The notes: generated by a model not told the origin, from the sequence alone. DNA of 39,962 nucleotides from Bacteroidota bacterium (GCA_947453415.1 CANGGG010000025.1:1-39962), one strand, 5' to 3'; positions 14,605 through 23,775 are shown, numbered from the stretch's first letter. Program-made: numbers and translations.

Positions 14605-14695
14605 CAAGAAGACTAGAGAAATAAATTAAAAAAAAGATCTTAAAAGTCCGCTATAATTGTTATAATAAATTTAGCCAAATTGTTTTCCAATAAAA

Positions 14696-14757
14696 AAACC
14701 ACATAGATAATAGGAAACATAGTTAAGTGCTATGTTCTCTATGTTTCTATGTGGTTT
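14696..14757. repeat. 62-bp nested palindromic element
   Basis: Outer arms AAACCACATAGA (14696-14707) and TCTATGTGGTTT (14746-14757) are perfect complements. Inner arms AACATAG (14716-14722) and CTATGTT (14730-14736) also pair. It sits between convergent genes and could help end transcription, but lacks a long T tract and looks like a dispersed intergenic element. Confidence 0.8.
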
Positions 14758-14867
14758 AAATTCTTTTATATAAATAAGGCAAAGAAAGTCATATCGTTTT
14801 TTATAAAAGGCCTAACTGACTAATCTTATAAAGTTTTGAATCAATATCTTTTTTGTTATATTTATAC

Positions 14868-16028
14868 TTACTCCCCGCTCTCCGTTTTAGGTTCCGCATC
14901 AAAAACTCTTTTGGTTCCTTGATACATTTCGTATTGGTGAAATTTACATTCGAGCGGACCGTTAAATACCAACAATCGTTGTGATGTTTTTAGGCGAATA
15001 CTTTTCATAGCATTTTGGTTAGATGAAAGTACCCAAGCTTGCCAACCTGAAAAATCTTTTTTGAATTTATCACCTATCATTTTATAAAAAGCATTTGCTT
15101 CCTCTAATTCCAAACGTTCGCCATAAGGTGGATTCATAATTAAACATCCTTTTGGCGCATTGGGTGTAAGGTTTTCAAAAGGAATTTTATCTAATTTTAT
15201 TACTCCAGCTAATCCCGCTTTTTCTACATTGCTTTTAGCAATTTCTAAAGTATCCCACGAAATATCAGAACCATTTATTTTTAAAGGAATGTCTTTGATT
15301 CCAGCTTTTCCTTCGTGTTTTACTTCTTGCCAAAGTTGATGGTCATAATCTAACCACGATTGAAAACCGAAGCGTTTTCGTAAATAATTTGCAGGAATAT
15401 TTAAAGCAATCATGGCTGCTTCTATCAAAATAGTTCCACTTCCACACATGCCATCCATTAAAGGTTCAGCACCATTCCAACCACACATTTTTACAATGGC
15501 AGCAGCAGTAACTTCGTTCAATGGCGCCTTGTTAGCATCTTCGCGGTAACCTCTGCGATGCAAAGAATCGTTGCTTGAATCAAGTGAAAGGGTGGCAGTA
15601 TCTTGAAAAATATGTAAGTTTAAACGTAAATCAGGATTTACAACATCTACATCTGGACGTTTTTTGTATTTTTCTCTAAATTGATCAACAATGGCATCTT
15701 TGGTTTTTAAAGCGATGTATTGTGAATGATTAAAATAATCGGAACGTAATAATCCATCAACTGCCAAAGTACCGTTTACACTTAATAAGTCATCCCAATT
15801 AATAGAACTAATGGCATCGTAAAGTTGTTTATCATTGATAGCTTTAAAGTTAAAAAAAGGTACCAAAATTTTTAACGACAAACGTGAATGTAAATTCACT
15901 TTATACAATAATCTTTTATTGCCTTCAAAACTAACGGCACGCTTATGTCGTTGAGTATTTACAGCTCCTAATTCTAATAATTCTTTTTCTAATAATGGCT
16001 CAAGACCTTGTTGAGTTTTGGCAATCAT
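14868..16028 (-). CDS. THUMP-domain RlmL-like 23S rRNA guanine-N2 methyltransferase
   Basis: Predicted SAM-dependent RNA methyltransferase, 386 residues from the ATG at 16028; a frame 10 codons longer needs a TTG start. An N-terminal ferredoxin-like plus THUMP region (to about 150) binds RNA. The catalytic Rossmann domain carries DGMCGSGT and then NPPYGER, the N2-guanine methyltransferase signature, near residues 192-199 and 299-305 from that ATG. LHRRGYRED before the domain is also typical of the RlmL/YcbY group. E. coli RlmKL is a two-domain fusion modifying G2445 and G2069; this protein has only the RlmL half, as is usual outside Gammaproteobacteria. The specific target nucleotide is inferred from family. 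Confidence 0.9.
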   Translation of the reverse strand: MIAKTQQGLEPLLEKELLELGAVNTQRHKRAVSFEGNKRLLYKVNLHSRLSLKILVPFFNFKAINDKQLYDAISSINWDDLLSVNGTLAVDGLLRSDYFNHSQYIALKTKDAIVDQFREKYKKRPDVDVVNPDLRLNLHIFQDTATLSLDSSNDSLHRRGYREDANKAPLNEVTAAAIVKMCGWNGAEPLMDGMCGSGTILIEAAMIALNIPANYLRKRFGFQSWLDYDHQLWQEVKHEGKAGIKDIPLKINGSDISWDTLEIAKSNVEKAGLAGVIKLDKIPFENLTPNAPKGCLIMNPPYGERLELEEANAFYKMIGDKFKKDFSGWQAWVLSSNQNAMKSIRLKTSQRLLVFNGPLECKFHQYEMYQGTKRVFDAEPKTESGE

Positions 16029-16114
16029 TTTAAATTGCCCAGATGTAATGTTTTTCAAAATTGTATTTTATTTATATTTTTAAACCAACTCATATCCTTT
16101 TAATAAGCTGGCAA

Positions 16115-16142
16115 CAGGCTTAATATAAAATTATTAAGCCTG
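16115..16142. other. Hairpin between divergent genes
   Basis: CAGGCTTAATA (16115-16125) pairs perfectly with TATTAAGCCTG (16132-16142) over a 6-nt loop. It lies between the divergent methyltransferase and dehydrogenase genes, so termination makes no sense there. It may be an operator-like dyad or another dispersed palindrome. Confidence 0.7.
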
Positions 16143-16274
16143 CAATAATAAACAAAAAAAAGGGGAAGATTTGAAATAAATTCAAATGATAGATGAAGTT
16201 ATTCTTGGACAAGTAATCAATTTGTGTAATCTTGCTCCCAATTAATCGGGATTCAAATCTTTCAATCCAACAAT

Positions 16275-16976
16275 ATGAATTTACAAAACAAAATAGCAGT
16301 TGTAACAGGCGTAAGCAAAGGAATAGGCAAAGCAGTTTGCCAAAAATTATTAGAAAATGGCGCTCAAGTTTTTGGTTTTGGCCGAAACAATAATGACATT
16401 TCAAATCCAAATTACACGTTTATTCTTTGCGATGTTAGAAGTTTTGAATCGGTACAAAATGCATTTTCACAGGTTTTTGCTGCAAGCAATGAAACCATCG
16501 ATATTTTAATTAATAATGCTGGCTTAGGTTATTTTGGTTTTTTAGAAGACCTGCCAAATGAACAATTTCATGAAATGCAAGAAACCAATGTAAATGGCAT
16601 TTTTTATTGTTGTAAAATGGCCTTACCTAAAATGAAAGAAAAGGAAAGTGGCCATATTATAAATATTGCTTCTACAGCTGCATTAGAAGGAATGGCGCAG
16701 GTTTCGGGATATTGTGCTACAAAATGGGCGGTGAAAGGTTTGTCAGAATCATTATTTCGTGAAGTGCGCGATTTTAAAATAAAAGTAACATGTATTTATC
16801 CTGGCTCAACCAAAACTGATTTTTTTAGAAATAGTCCGGGAGTAAAACCCCACGATTATATGTTAATGCCCGAGGATGTGGCGGCTAATTTAATTTTTGC
16901 TTTGCAAATGCCTGATAATTTTCACACGGTAAATTTAGAAATTAGACCCTTACAACCCAAAGGTCCTAAAAAATAA
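16275..16976 (+). CDS. Short-chain dehydrogenase/reductase
   Basis: Cytoplasmic NAD(P)-dependent oxidoreductase of the classical short-chain family, 233 residues. The cofactor loop TGVSKGIG (residues 11-18), NNAGLGYFG, the catalytic serine in NIASTAALEG and the catalytic pair in YCATK are all present, and the order and spacing are normal. An unusually short region between the first strand and NNAG is within family range. The substrate cannot be assigned: members with this layout reduce 3-keto or sugar compounds, and the neighbours (an rRNA methyltransferase and glutamine synthetase) do not help. The ATG at 16275 gives the expected N-terminus MNLQNKIAVVTG. Confidence 0.92.
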   Translation: MNLQNKIAVVTGVSKGIGKAVCQKLLENGAQVFGFGRNNNDISNPNYTFILCDVRSFESVQNAFSQVFAASNETIDILINNAGLGYFGFLEDLPNEQFHEMQETNVNGIFYCCKMALPKMKEKESGHIINIASTAALEGMAQVSGYCATKWAVKGLSESLFREVRDFKIKVTCIYPGSTKTDFFRNSPGVKPHDYMLMPEDVAANLIFALQMPDNFHTVNLEIRPLQPKGPKK

Positions 16977-17094
16977 TTTGCTCAAGGTCTTTGAGTTTAA
17001 AAGGCCCTGCAAATTATCTTGAAAAATAATTATAAAAAAATAGGGCTAATTTTTTGTTATTTATTATTTTTACACCAAAAATAAATCTAATTAA

Positions 17095-19284
17095 ATGTCA
17101 ACTTTACGCTTTAACGCTTTAAAAACTGCCTTGAGCAGAACTCCAGTATTAACAAAAGCCCCTTCAGATAAAGTTTCTGATTTTTACAACAGCAATGTTT
17201 TTAACGACAATGCCATGAAAAACTTTTTAAGCAAAGAAGCTTATGAAGCAGTTTCAAGAGCAGTAAAAATGAGCGAAAAAATTGACCGTGTTCATGCAGA
17301 TGCCGTAGCCTCAGGAATGAAAAATTGGGCAATGAGCCGTGGGGTTACTCATTATACTCATTGGTTCCAACCGTTAACAGGCGCTACCGCTGAAAAACAT
17401 GATGCTTTTTTTGAACCTACTGAGGAAGGTCGTTCAATGGAAAAGTTTTCGGGTGGTGCATTGGTTCAACAAGAACCAGATGCAAGTAGCTTTCCAAATG
17501 GTGGCATAAGAAATACTTTTGAAGCACGCGGTTATACTGCTTGGGATCCTTCATCTCCTGCTTTTATTATGGAAGAAAGCAATGGTAAAACATTGTGTAT
17601 TCCAACTATTTTTGTGGCTTATACAGGTGAAGCATTAGATTTTAAAGCACCTCTTTTAAAAGCATTGCATGCAGCCGAAAAAGCTGTTGTATCTGTTTGT
17701 TCAAGTTATTTTGATAAAAATGTTACCAAAGCATCTATCAGTTTAGGAATAGAACAAGAATATTTTTTAATAGACGAGGCCATGTATTATGCTCGTCCTG
17801 ATTTAATGCTTACTGGCAGAACTTTATTGGGACATGCACCCGAAAAAGGCCAACAATTAGACGATCATTATTTTGGTTCAATTCCTCCAAGAGTTCATGA
17901 CTTTATGGTAGATTATGAAACTGAAGCTTACAAATTAGGAATTCCCTTAAAAACTCGGCACAATGAAGTGGCACCTGGACAATTTGAGTGCGCACCAAAT
18001 TTTGAAGAAGCAAACTTAGCCGTTGACCACAATCAATTGTTAATGGATTTAATGGAAAAAGTAAGTCAACGTCATGGTTTAAAAGTTTTGTTACACGAAA
18101 AACCATTTGCTGGAGTAAACGGAAGCGGAAAACATAATAATTGGAGTTTAATTACCAATACAGGTATTAATTTATTATCGCCTACAAAAAATCCAGAAAC
18201 AAATATTCAGTTTCTTACATTTTTTGTAAATGCAGTAAAAGCCGTGAACGATAACGCGGATTTATTACGTGCATCCATTGCATCGGCAAGTAACGACCAT
18301 AGGCTTGGGGCTAATGAAGCACCACCAGCTATCATGAGTATTTTTATTGGTAGCCAAATGACCAATGTGTTAGATTCTATTTTAAATGATAAGTCGAGTG
18401 CTAAAGTAAATACCAAATCAAAACAAGCTATAAATGTTATAAAAATACCAGATATTTTATTGGACAATACCGATAGAAACCGTACTTCACCATTTGCATT
18501 TACAGGAAATAAATTTGAATTCCGTGCGGTAGGTTCTAGTGCAAATTGTGCTAACGCAATGATTGTGTTAAACACAGTAATGGCCGACCAATTGAATAAG
18601 TTTAAAGTGGAAGTAGATGCTTTAATTAAAAAAGGAAAAACTAAAAACGAAGCAATTTTAACCATTCTAAAAGCCTATTATAAAGCTTCAAAAAATATTT
18701 TATTTGAAGGAAATGGTTACAGTGACGAATGGGTAAAAGAAGCGGTAAAACGTGGCTTATCTAATGTAAAAACTACTCCTGAAGCATTGAACGCTTATGT
18801 ATCAAAACAATCAACAGAATTATTTATTAGAAACAATATTTTTAGTAAAATAGAGTTAGATGCGCGTTATGAAATTATGCAAGAAGTGTATGTAAAAAAA
18901 ATAGACATTGAAGCAAAAACGATTTCACAATTAGCTATTTCGCATGTGGTTCCTGCTGCCGTTGAATACCAAAGCAAATTAGCTATTAATGTGCAAGCTT
19001 TAAAAGGAGCGGGTTTAAGCAAAACAACTTATGAAACACAATTAAAAACCATTGAAGTAATTTCAAAACATATCAAAACTATTTGCGATAATGTAGATAA
19101 ACTTTTAGTGGAAACAGATAAGGCACATCATGCAGCCGATACGCATAAAACAGCCTTAATTTTCTGTCATAAAGTAAAACCATTATTTGACAATGTAAGA
19201 GCAGCAAGTGACGCTTTGGAGTTTATAGTAGATGATACTTTATGGCAATTACCAAAATATAGAGAAATGTTATTTATAAAATAA
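17095..19284 (+). CDS. glnN: Glutamine synthetase type III
   Basis: ATP-dependent ligation of ammonia to glutamate, the main entry of ammonium into metabolism. The 729-residue length and N-terminal VSDFYNSNVFND (about 27-38) identify the large type III form common in Bacteroidota, which forms dodecamers unlike the type I layout. Active-site segments: SLGIEQEYFLID (216-227) with metal-binding Glu, NEVAPGQFECAP (290-301), HEKPFAGVNGSGKHNNWSL (334-352) for glutamate and ATP, and NRTSPFAFTGNKFEFRAVGSS (462-482). The C-terminal helical extension typical of GSIII is complete. It is followed by a strong terminator and appears to be monocistronic. No P-II or amt gene is adjacent. Confidence 0.97.
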   Translation: MSTLRFNALKTALSRTPVLTKAPSDKVSDFYNSNVFNDNAMKNFLSKEAYEAVSRAVKMSEKIDRVHADAVASGMKNWAMSRGVTHYTHWFQPLTGATAEKHDAFFEPTEEGRSMEKFSGGALVQQEPDASSFPNGGIRNTFEARGYTAWDPSSPAFIMEESNGKTLCIPTIFVAYTGEALDFKAPLLKALHAAEKAVVSVCSSYFDKNVTKASISLGIEQEYFLIDEAMYYARPDLMLTGRTLLGHAPEKGQQLDDHYFGSIPPRVHDFMVDYETEAYKLGIPLKTRHNEVAPGQFECAPNFEEANLAVDHNQLLMDLMEKVSQRHGLKVLLHEKPFAGVNGSGKHNNWSLITNTGINLLSPTKNPETNIQFLTFFVNAVKAVNDNADLLRASIASASNDHRLGANEAPPAIMSIFIGSQMTNVLDSILNDKSSAKVNTKSKQAINVIKIPDILLDNTDRNRTSPFAFTGNKFEFRAVGSSANCANAMIVLNTVMADQLNKFKVEVDALIKKGKTKNEAILTILKAYYKASKNILFEGNGYSDEWVKEAVKRGLSNVKTTPEALNAYVSKQSTELFIRNNIFSKIELDARYEIMQEVYVKKIDIEAKTISQLAISHVVPAAVEYQSKLAINVQALKGAGLSKTTYETQLKTIEVISKHIKTICDNVDKLLVETDKAHHAADTHKTALIFCHKVKPLFDNVRAASDALEFIVDDTLWQLPKYREMLFIK

Positions 19285-19306
19285 AATTTGAGTTTTTATG
19301 CCTTTT

Positions 19307-19347
19307 AAAACAGCCATTTAGTTTATAATTAAATGGCTGTTTTTTTT
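19307..19347 (+). terminator. Intrinsic terminator of glnN
   Basis: AAAACAGCCATTTA (19307-19320) pairs perfectly with 19330-19343 and runs into a T tract ending at 19347, starting 22 bp after the glnN stop. Confidence 0.95.
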
Positions 19348-19399
19348 AAAAGTATTCATATTTAGGCATTTAAAAAATAAATTCTTACAAAAAAAAACA

Positions 19400-19429
19400 T
19401 TGTTTTATACGTTAAAATGTATAAAATTG
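19400..19429 (+). promoter_or_regulatory. Promoter of the PorE-like gene
   Basis: TTG (19400-19402), 19-bp spacer, TAAAATTG (19422-19429), one mismatch from TAnnTTTG. Start of transcription would be near 19436, about 28 nt before the ATG. Confidence 0.6.
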
Positions 19430-19463
19430 CGTTTATCCTAAATCAAAAGCAAAGTATTTAAAC

Positions 19464-21587
19464 ATGAAACAAAACTACATGATAAAATTATCAGGATTTG
19501 TACTAATCCTTTCAGCATTATTATTTGCATGTAAAGGTGGAGGCGGAGGAGATATTAATGAAGCACGCAAAAAATTTAAAGGCTTAGAATATGCTGCAGC
19601 TGGCGATATTTACAAAAAAGTTTATGGTAAAACCAAAAATAAAGACATTAAAAAAGAAGCAGCTTTTTATGCCGCTGAATGTTATAGAATTTCTAATAAT
19701 TGGCCTGTAGCTGAAGCTTGGTATACCAAGGCTGTTCAACAAGATCCAACCAATGCAGAAGCAAAATATCGTCAAATTCAAGCATTGAAATTTTCAGAAA
19801 AATATGTTGAGTCGATTACTGAGGCTAACAAATACAAAAAAATTGTAGGTTCTGATCCTAAAATAGATTTAGAAGATTGCGGTAGCGTAAACGCTCAAAA
19901 GTGGAAAACAGAAAAAACCCGTTATTTAGTAGAAAACGTTGTGAAATTGAATACTAAATGGAGTGATTTTGCTCCTATGTATTACAGAAAAGACCAGTTA
20001 ATGTTTACTAGCGATAGACTAGAAGTTGGGGTAAGTGGAAAAAACAAATATGGTTGGTTTAATAATGGATATAGCGATGTTTATAATACTACTTTAAAAC
20101 TAAATAAAAAGAACAAAGAAATTATTGAAAGTTATAGTTTACCTGCTTTAGTTGACAAAACAAATATTAATGGTAAATGGAATGATGGTACAGTTTGTTT
20201 TGATGCAAAATACACCACCATGTATTTTACAAAATGTAATTACGGAGCAAAATTTGATGGAAAAGGCGCTCATTGCAGAATATACGAATCAAAATTAAGT
20301 GGTACAGAATGGAGCGTTCCAGTTGCACTTCCTTTTAGTACCGATTCATTTGATTGTGGTCATCCTTTTTTAAGTAAAGATGGAACAGTTTTATATTTTT
20401 CAAGTAATATGCCTGGAAGTATTGCAAAGCCTGTTACCAGCGCTGAAAATCCTGAAGGAGCTGAATTAAGTAAAGATATTTACAGTGTAAGTTTTAGTAA
20501 AAGAGGAAATGCTTGGGGCGATCCAGTAAATTTAGGACCAACTATTAACACGGAAGGCGATGAAGGTTTTCCTTTTTTACACGAAGATGGAACTTTATAT
20601 TTTTCATCAAATGGAAAATGTGGAATGGGTGGATTTGATATTTATCGTGCTACAGGACAAGGAAAAGATTGGGGCGATGCAATTAATATGAAATCACCTA
20701 TTAATTCTGGTGGTGACGATTTTTCAATCATTGTTTCTAAAGATAAGGAAAGTGGATTTTTCTCATCAAACAGGGCAAATGGTAGCAAAGGAAGTGATGA
20801 TATTTATAGATTTACAAAAACTCCTTTGGTATTTACTTTAAGTGGTGTGGCTCGTAATTCTGAAACTAGAGAAATATTGAAAAATACTACTATTTCATTT
20901 ACGAACAGTTCAGATACTGTAAAATTGGTATTGAAAACAGATGGCGTTGGTTCATATAAAATTCCATTGCGTGCTGGTACTGATTATGATTTGTATGGTA
21001 ATAAACCATTATTTTATGATAGTAAAATATACTCACAAACAACCAAAGGTTTAGAAGTGTCAACAGATTTAATTCAAGATTTAGAATTGATGCCAATCAA
21101 TATAAAAACGTTTGAAGTACAAGGTATTTTCTATGGTTTAGATAGCGCAAATATTAGACCACGTTCGGCTGAAATATTAGATTCATTATTGATCATTATG
21201 AACAAATATCCAATGTTAAAATTTGAGTTAGGTTCACACACAGATTGTAGAGCAGATTCATTGTACAATATTAGATTATCACAAAGACGTGCAGATTCAT
21301 GTGTTGGTTATTTAATTAGCCACGGTGTAGATTCAAACAGATTGATTTCAAAAGGTTATGGCGAAAACGAATTAGCAGTTCCCGCTTGTGCTTGTGAAGG
21401 ACCAAATGAAAGAGAACAAGGACAAAAATGTCCTGAATCTGAGCATCAAAAAAACAGAAGAACTACTGTAAAAGTAATTGATATTAATTATGTGGCTCCC
21501 GCTGTTAAACTGAAAGAAAAAGAAGCTGAGCCAAAACAATTATTGCCAGGTCAAAGAGTAAGACCCGGAACACAACCAAGAAGGTAG
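19464..21587 (+). CDS. PorE-like OmpA-family lipoprotein (TPR, beta-propeller, regulatory domain, OmpA C-domain)
   Basis: A 707-residue lipoprotein whose domain order matches PorE, the type IX secretion component that anchors the outer-membrane rings to peptidoglycan. Lipobox LFAC puts the lipidated Cys at residue 23. A TPR-like helical part (about 35-130) contains EAAFYAAECYRIS and AEAWYTKAVQQDP. PD40/WD40-type propeller repeats (about 165-455) are recognisable by FTSDR, LYFSSN, LYFSSNGKCGMGGFDIYRA and FFSSNRANGSKGSDDIYRF. A carboxypeptidase-regulatory-like domain follows (about 460-540). The OmpA C-domain (about 555-685) has the peptidoglycan signature SHTDCRADSLYNIRLSQRRA. The tail is Pro, Lys and Arg rich. 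It sits alone between terminators, as PorE does in Porphyromonas. Bacteroidota have several proteins of this design, so exact orthology is inferred. Confidence 0.82.
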   Translation: MKQNYMIKLSGFVLILSALLFACKGGGGGDINEARKKFKGLEYAAAGDIYKKVYGKTKNKDIKKEAAFYAAECYRISNNWPVAEAWYTKAVQQDPTNAEAKYRQIQALKFSEKYVESITEANKYKKIVGSDPKIDLEDCGSVNAQKWKTEKTRYLVENVVKLNTKWSDFAPMYYRKDQLMFTSDRLEVGVSGKNKYGWFNNGYSDVYNTTLKLNKKNKEIIESYSLPALVDKTNINGKWNDGTVCFDAKYTTMYFTKCNYGAKFDGKGAHCRIYESKLSGTEWSVPVALPFSTDSFDCGHPFLSKDGTVLYFSSNMPGSIAKPVTSAENPEGAELSKDIYSVSFSKRGNAWGDPVNLGPTINTEGDEGFPFLHEDGTLYFSSNGKCGMGGFDIYRATGQGKDWGDAINMKSPINSGGDDFSIIVSKDKESGFFSSNRANGSKGSDDIYRFTKTPLVFTLSGVARNSETREILKNTTISFTNSSDTVKLVLKTDGVGSYKIPLRAGTDYDLYGNKPLFYDSKIYSQTTKGLEVSTDLIQDLELMPINIKTFEVQGIFYGLDSANIRPRSAEILDSLLIIMNKYPMLKFELGSHTDCRADSLYNIRLSQRRADSCVGYLISHGVDSNRLISKGYGENELAVPACACEGPNEREQGQKCPESEHQKNRRTTVKVIDINYVAPAVKLKEKEAEPKQLLPGQRVRPGTQPRR

Positions 21588-21605
21588 TTGTTCCATAATA
21601 TAAAT

Positions 21606-21643
21606 AAAAAAACCCGATAACTAAATTAGTTATCGGGTTTTTT
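21606..21643. terminator. Bidirectional intrinsic terminator
   Basis: AACCCGATAACTAA (21611-21624) is the exact reverse complement of 21626-21639, flanked by an A run on the left and a T run on the right. It ends both the PorE-like gene (plus) and the HIT gene (minus). Confidence 0.93.
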
Positions 21644-21657
21644 ATTTAGTAAATTTT

Positions 21658-22050
21658 TTATAAAAAACTAGCTATTGAATTTGCTATTTCTATAAATTCA
21701 TCTTTTGTAAAAGTGAGTTTATTATTTAAAAAGTTCATGTCACTTACCTCATTTATTGGAATTAAATGAATATGTGCATGTGGAACTTCCAAACCTATTA
21801 CAGTAACTCCAATTCTGTTACACTTTATGGCTTTTTTTAAAGCAATTGCAACAGTTTTAGCAAATAAATGAAGCTGTACATAGCTTTCGTTTTCTAAATC
21901 GAAAATATAATCTGTTTCTATTTTAGGTATTACCAGTAAATGTCCTTTTGTTAATGGATTAATATCTAAAAATGCTAAACAATGCTCAGATTCTGCCACT
22001 TGATAACAAGGAATTTTACCAGCAATAATTTTAGCAAAAATACTGGCCAT
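21658..22050 (-). CDS. HIT-family nucleotide hydrolase
   Basis: Small cytoplasmic histidine-triad protein of 130 residues, predicted to hydrolyse nucleoside phosphoramidates or dinucleoside polyphosphates. The N-terminal SIFAKIIAGKIPCYQVAES and FLDINPLTKGHLLVIPK are diagnostic of the Hint branch, and the catalytic triad HAHIHLIP has H91, H93 and H95. It starts only 3 bp after the greA stop, so the two are translated from one message. This greA-HIT pairing recurs in Bacteroidota as far as I recall. No zinc-binding Cys pair is seen. Confidence 0.93.
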   Translation of the reverse strand: MASIFAKIIAGKIPCYQVAESEHCLAFLDINPLTKGHLLVIPKIETDYIFDLENESYVQLHLFAKTVAIALKKAIKCNRIGVTVIGLEVPHAHIHLIPINEVSDMNFLNNKLTFTKDEFIEIANSIASFL

Positions 22051-22053
22051 GAT

Positions 22054-22554
22054 TTAGCTAAATGAAATATTTAAAATTTCTAATTTTATAACGCCTGCGG
22101 GTGCAGTAATTTCAGCTATTTCGCCTAATTTTTTTCCCATTAATCCAGCACCAATTGGCGATTTAGCCGAGATTTTACCAATTTTAAAATCAGCTTCGTT
22201 TTCAGAAACAACTATATATGTAAACTCTTTTTTTACATTATGATTCATCACTAAAACTTTACTCAAAAGCATAACTTTAGTATTATCGAGTTTTGATTCA
22301 TCAATAATTCTACTGATTGCCAAAAGAGATTCTACTTGTGATATTTTAGTTTCCAAATGCCCCTGATCTTCTTTAGCAGCATGGTATTCAGCATTCTCGC
22401 TCAAATCACCTTTGTCTCTAGCATCTGCAATTTGTTTAGAAATAAAAGGACGTTTTACAAATTTTAAATCGTGAAGTTCATTTTGTAACCTTTCAAATCC
22501 CTCTTTCGATAAATAATTTAAAGCTGGTGGAACTGATAATGTTTTTTTACTCAT
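22054..22554 (-). CDS. greA: Transcript cleavage factor GreA
   Basis: Rescues backtracked RNA polymerase by inserting a coiled coil into the secondary channel and stimulating cleavage of the nascent RNA. The 166-residue protein has the N-terminal coiled coil (about 15-85) with the acidic-tip motif DARDKGDLSENAEY (44-57), and a C-terminal FKBP-like domain that starts near VMNHNVKKEF and includes KISAKSPIGAGLMGKKLGE. The first 10 residues are a short extension before the core. It is first in the greA-HIT pair. The full tip distinguishes it from non-cleaving relatives. Confidence 0.95.
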   Translation of the reverse strand: MSKKTLSVPPALNYLSKEGFERLQNELHDLKFVKRPFISKQIADARDKGDLSENAEYHAAKEDQGHLETKISQVESLLAISRIIDESKLDNTKVMLLSKVLVMNHNVKKEFTYIVVSENEADFKIGKISAKSPIGAGLMGKKLGEIAEITAPAGVIKLEILNISFS

Positions 22555-22578
22555 TTTTTTTAATATTTTGATACCATT

Positions 22579-22619
22579 AAAAACAAAAAGAAACGTTCGG
22601 AATATGCATTCCGAACGTT
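22579..22619 (-). terminator. Intrinsic terminator of the receptor-cargo-PorV operon
   Basis: A perfect 12-bp stem AACGTTCGGAAT (22592-22603) with 22608-22619 and 4-nt loop. On the minus strand it is followed by TTTCTTTTTGTTTTT. It lies 25 bp past the PorV-like stop codon at 22645. A TATATTTG on the minus strand (22639-22632) could be a -7 box for greA, in which case the hairpin would also be in the greA leader. Confidence 0.9.
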
Positions 22620-22644
22620 CCTTTGTATTAGCAAATATATTATT

Positions 22645-23742
22645 TTAGTTGTTATTTCCTAAAGTTAGTTTAAGACCAATGCTATGAATTCCGCTAAAAA
22701 TAACAGTTGGTTGATATGCATAATCAATAGATAAAGCAGTACCAGCATCACTTATTGGTAAATTAAAACCAACACCATAACTTAAACCATATTGAGGAGT
22801 TCTGTAGTCAGAATTTGAAAAATTACCTTCTTGATGCGCATATCCTGATCTAACCATGAACATACTTTTAAATGAATATTCTAAACCTAATGCAGTAATA
22901 TTTGATGAAAAAGCATTGTAATTAAAGTTACCAGAAACTGATAATCTATGGTCATAAGTTTCTTCACCTTTATCTAAACGCATGTCATAAGTAACACCAA
23001 TATTAGCTAAAGCCGGCATATTAAATGGTTGAGAACCAAATAAAGTTTTACGAGTTGCTCCAGTAGCAGTAACAGTAGTATTAGTCGATAAACCAGTACC
23101 TTGATAGGCAAAATCTGGACCTAGATTACGAATAGCAATACCAAATCTAAAATCTTGTTTTTTAATTTTCTTTGTAGGATTTAGAGCAGTTTGATATTGA
23201 ACACCAGCATCTAAGGTAACGCCACTTGCATTCACATTAGCAGTACCTTCACTTACATATCTTACCATTAAACCACCAGTTATAGAATTAGAAAAAGTTT
23301 TTGAATATGCTAATCCTAAGTTCATAATTTGTGTAGTATAAGAACCCAATGTCATGTCAGGTGCTTCAGTAGTGGTAATAGGAATACTTCCCATATCCCA
23401 ATAAGAAAATGCCATACCCAATACACCACCACTTCCATTTTCGCCTAATGCTTGCGCAATACCAAAATTATTGATGTAAATGTCTGTACCTACCAAGTAT
23501 CTTGTTTGAGATGCTTGAATTTCCATTTTCTTTACATAAGCCAAACCACCAATATTTAAATAATATGATTCTAAGCCACGGGCAGAAGCGGTATTTGAAC
23601 CACTTAAACCAACTCCTCTAACATAAGGATTAACCAAAAGCTGAGTTGCACCAGCTCCACCAGCTCTATCTGGATTTCCTGCATTAACTGTAGCCAAAAT
23701 ACCAAAACAGGCTACTAAACTTTGTAAAATATACTTCTTCAT
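22645..23742 (-). CDS. PorV/PorQ-family outer-membrane beta-barrel protein
   Basis: Predicted 14-strand FadL-like barrel of 365 residues. PorV carries type IX secretion substrates from the translocon to the attachment complex, and PorQ is its relative. Signal peptide is residues 1-21 (cut near VNAG). The family start GGAGATQLLVNPYVRGVGLSGSNTASA resembles the canonical F-L-R-I-G-V-G-A-R-A-A-G-M-G segment in altered form, and LNIGGLAYV replaces the usual N-P-A-G-L. Alternating hydrophobic strands run to the end (HSIGLKLTLG). These changes place it away from the main PorV, so it may serve only the protein encoded upstream. It is the last gene of a three-gene minus-strand unit and is followed by a perfect terminator. 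A hairpin lies in the 79-bp gap before it. Confidence 0.82.
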   Translation of the reverse strand: MKKYILQSLVACFGILATVNAGNPDRAGGAGATQLLVNPYVRGVGLSGSNTASARGLESYYLNIGGLAYVKKMEIQASQTRYLVGTDIYINNFGIAQALGENGSGGVLGMAFSYWDMGSIPITTTEAPDMTLGSYTTQIMNLGLAYSKTFSNSITGGLMVRYVSEGTANVNASGVTLDAGVQYQTALNPTKKIKKQDFRFGIAIRNLGPDFAYQGTGLSTNTTVTATGATRKTLFGSQPFNMPALANIGVTYDMRLDKGEETYDHRLSVSGNFNYNAFSSNITALGLEYSFKSMFMVRSGYAHQEGNFSNSDYRTPQYGLSYGVGFNLPISDAGTALSIDYAYQPTVIFSGIHSIGLKLTLGNNN

Positions 23743-23775
23743 ACGAGTAATTTATTTTATACTTTTTTTTATAAA

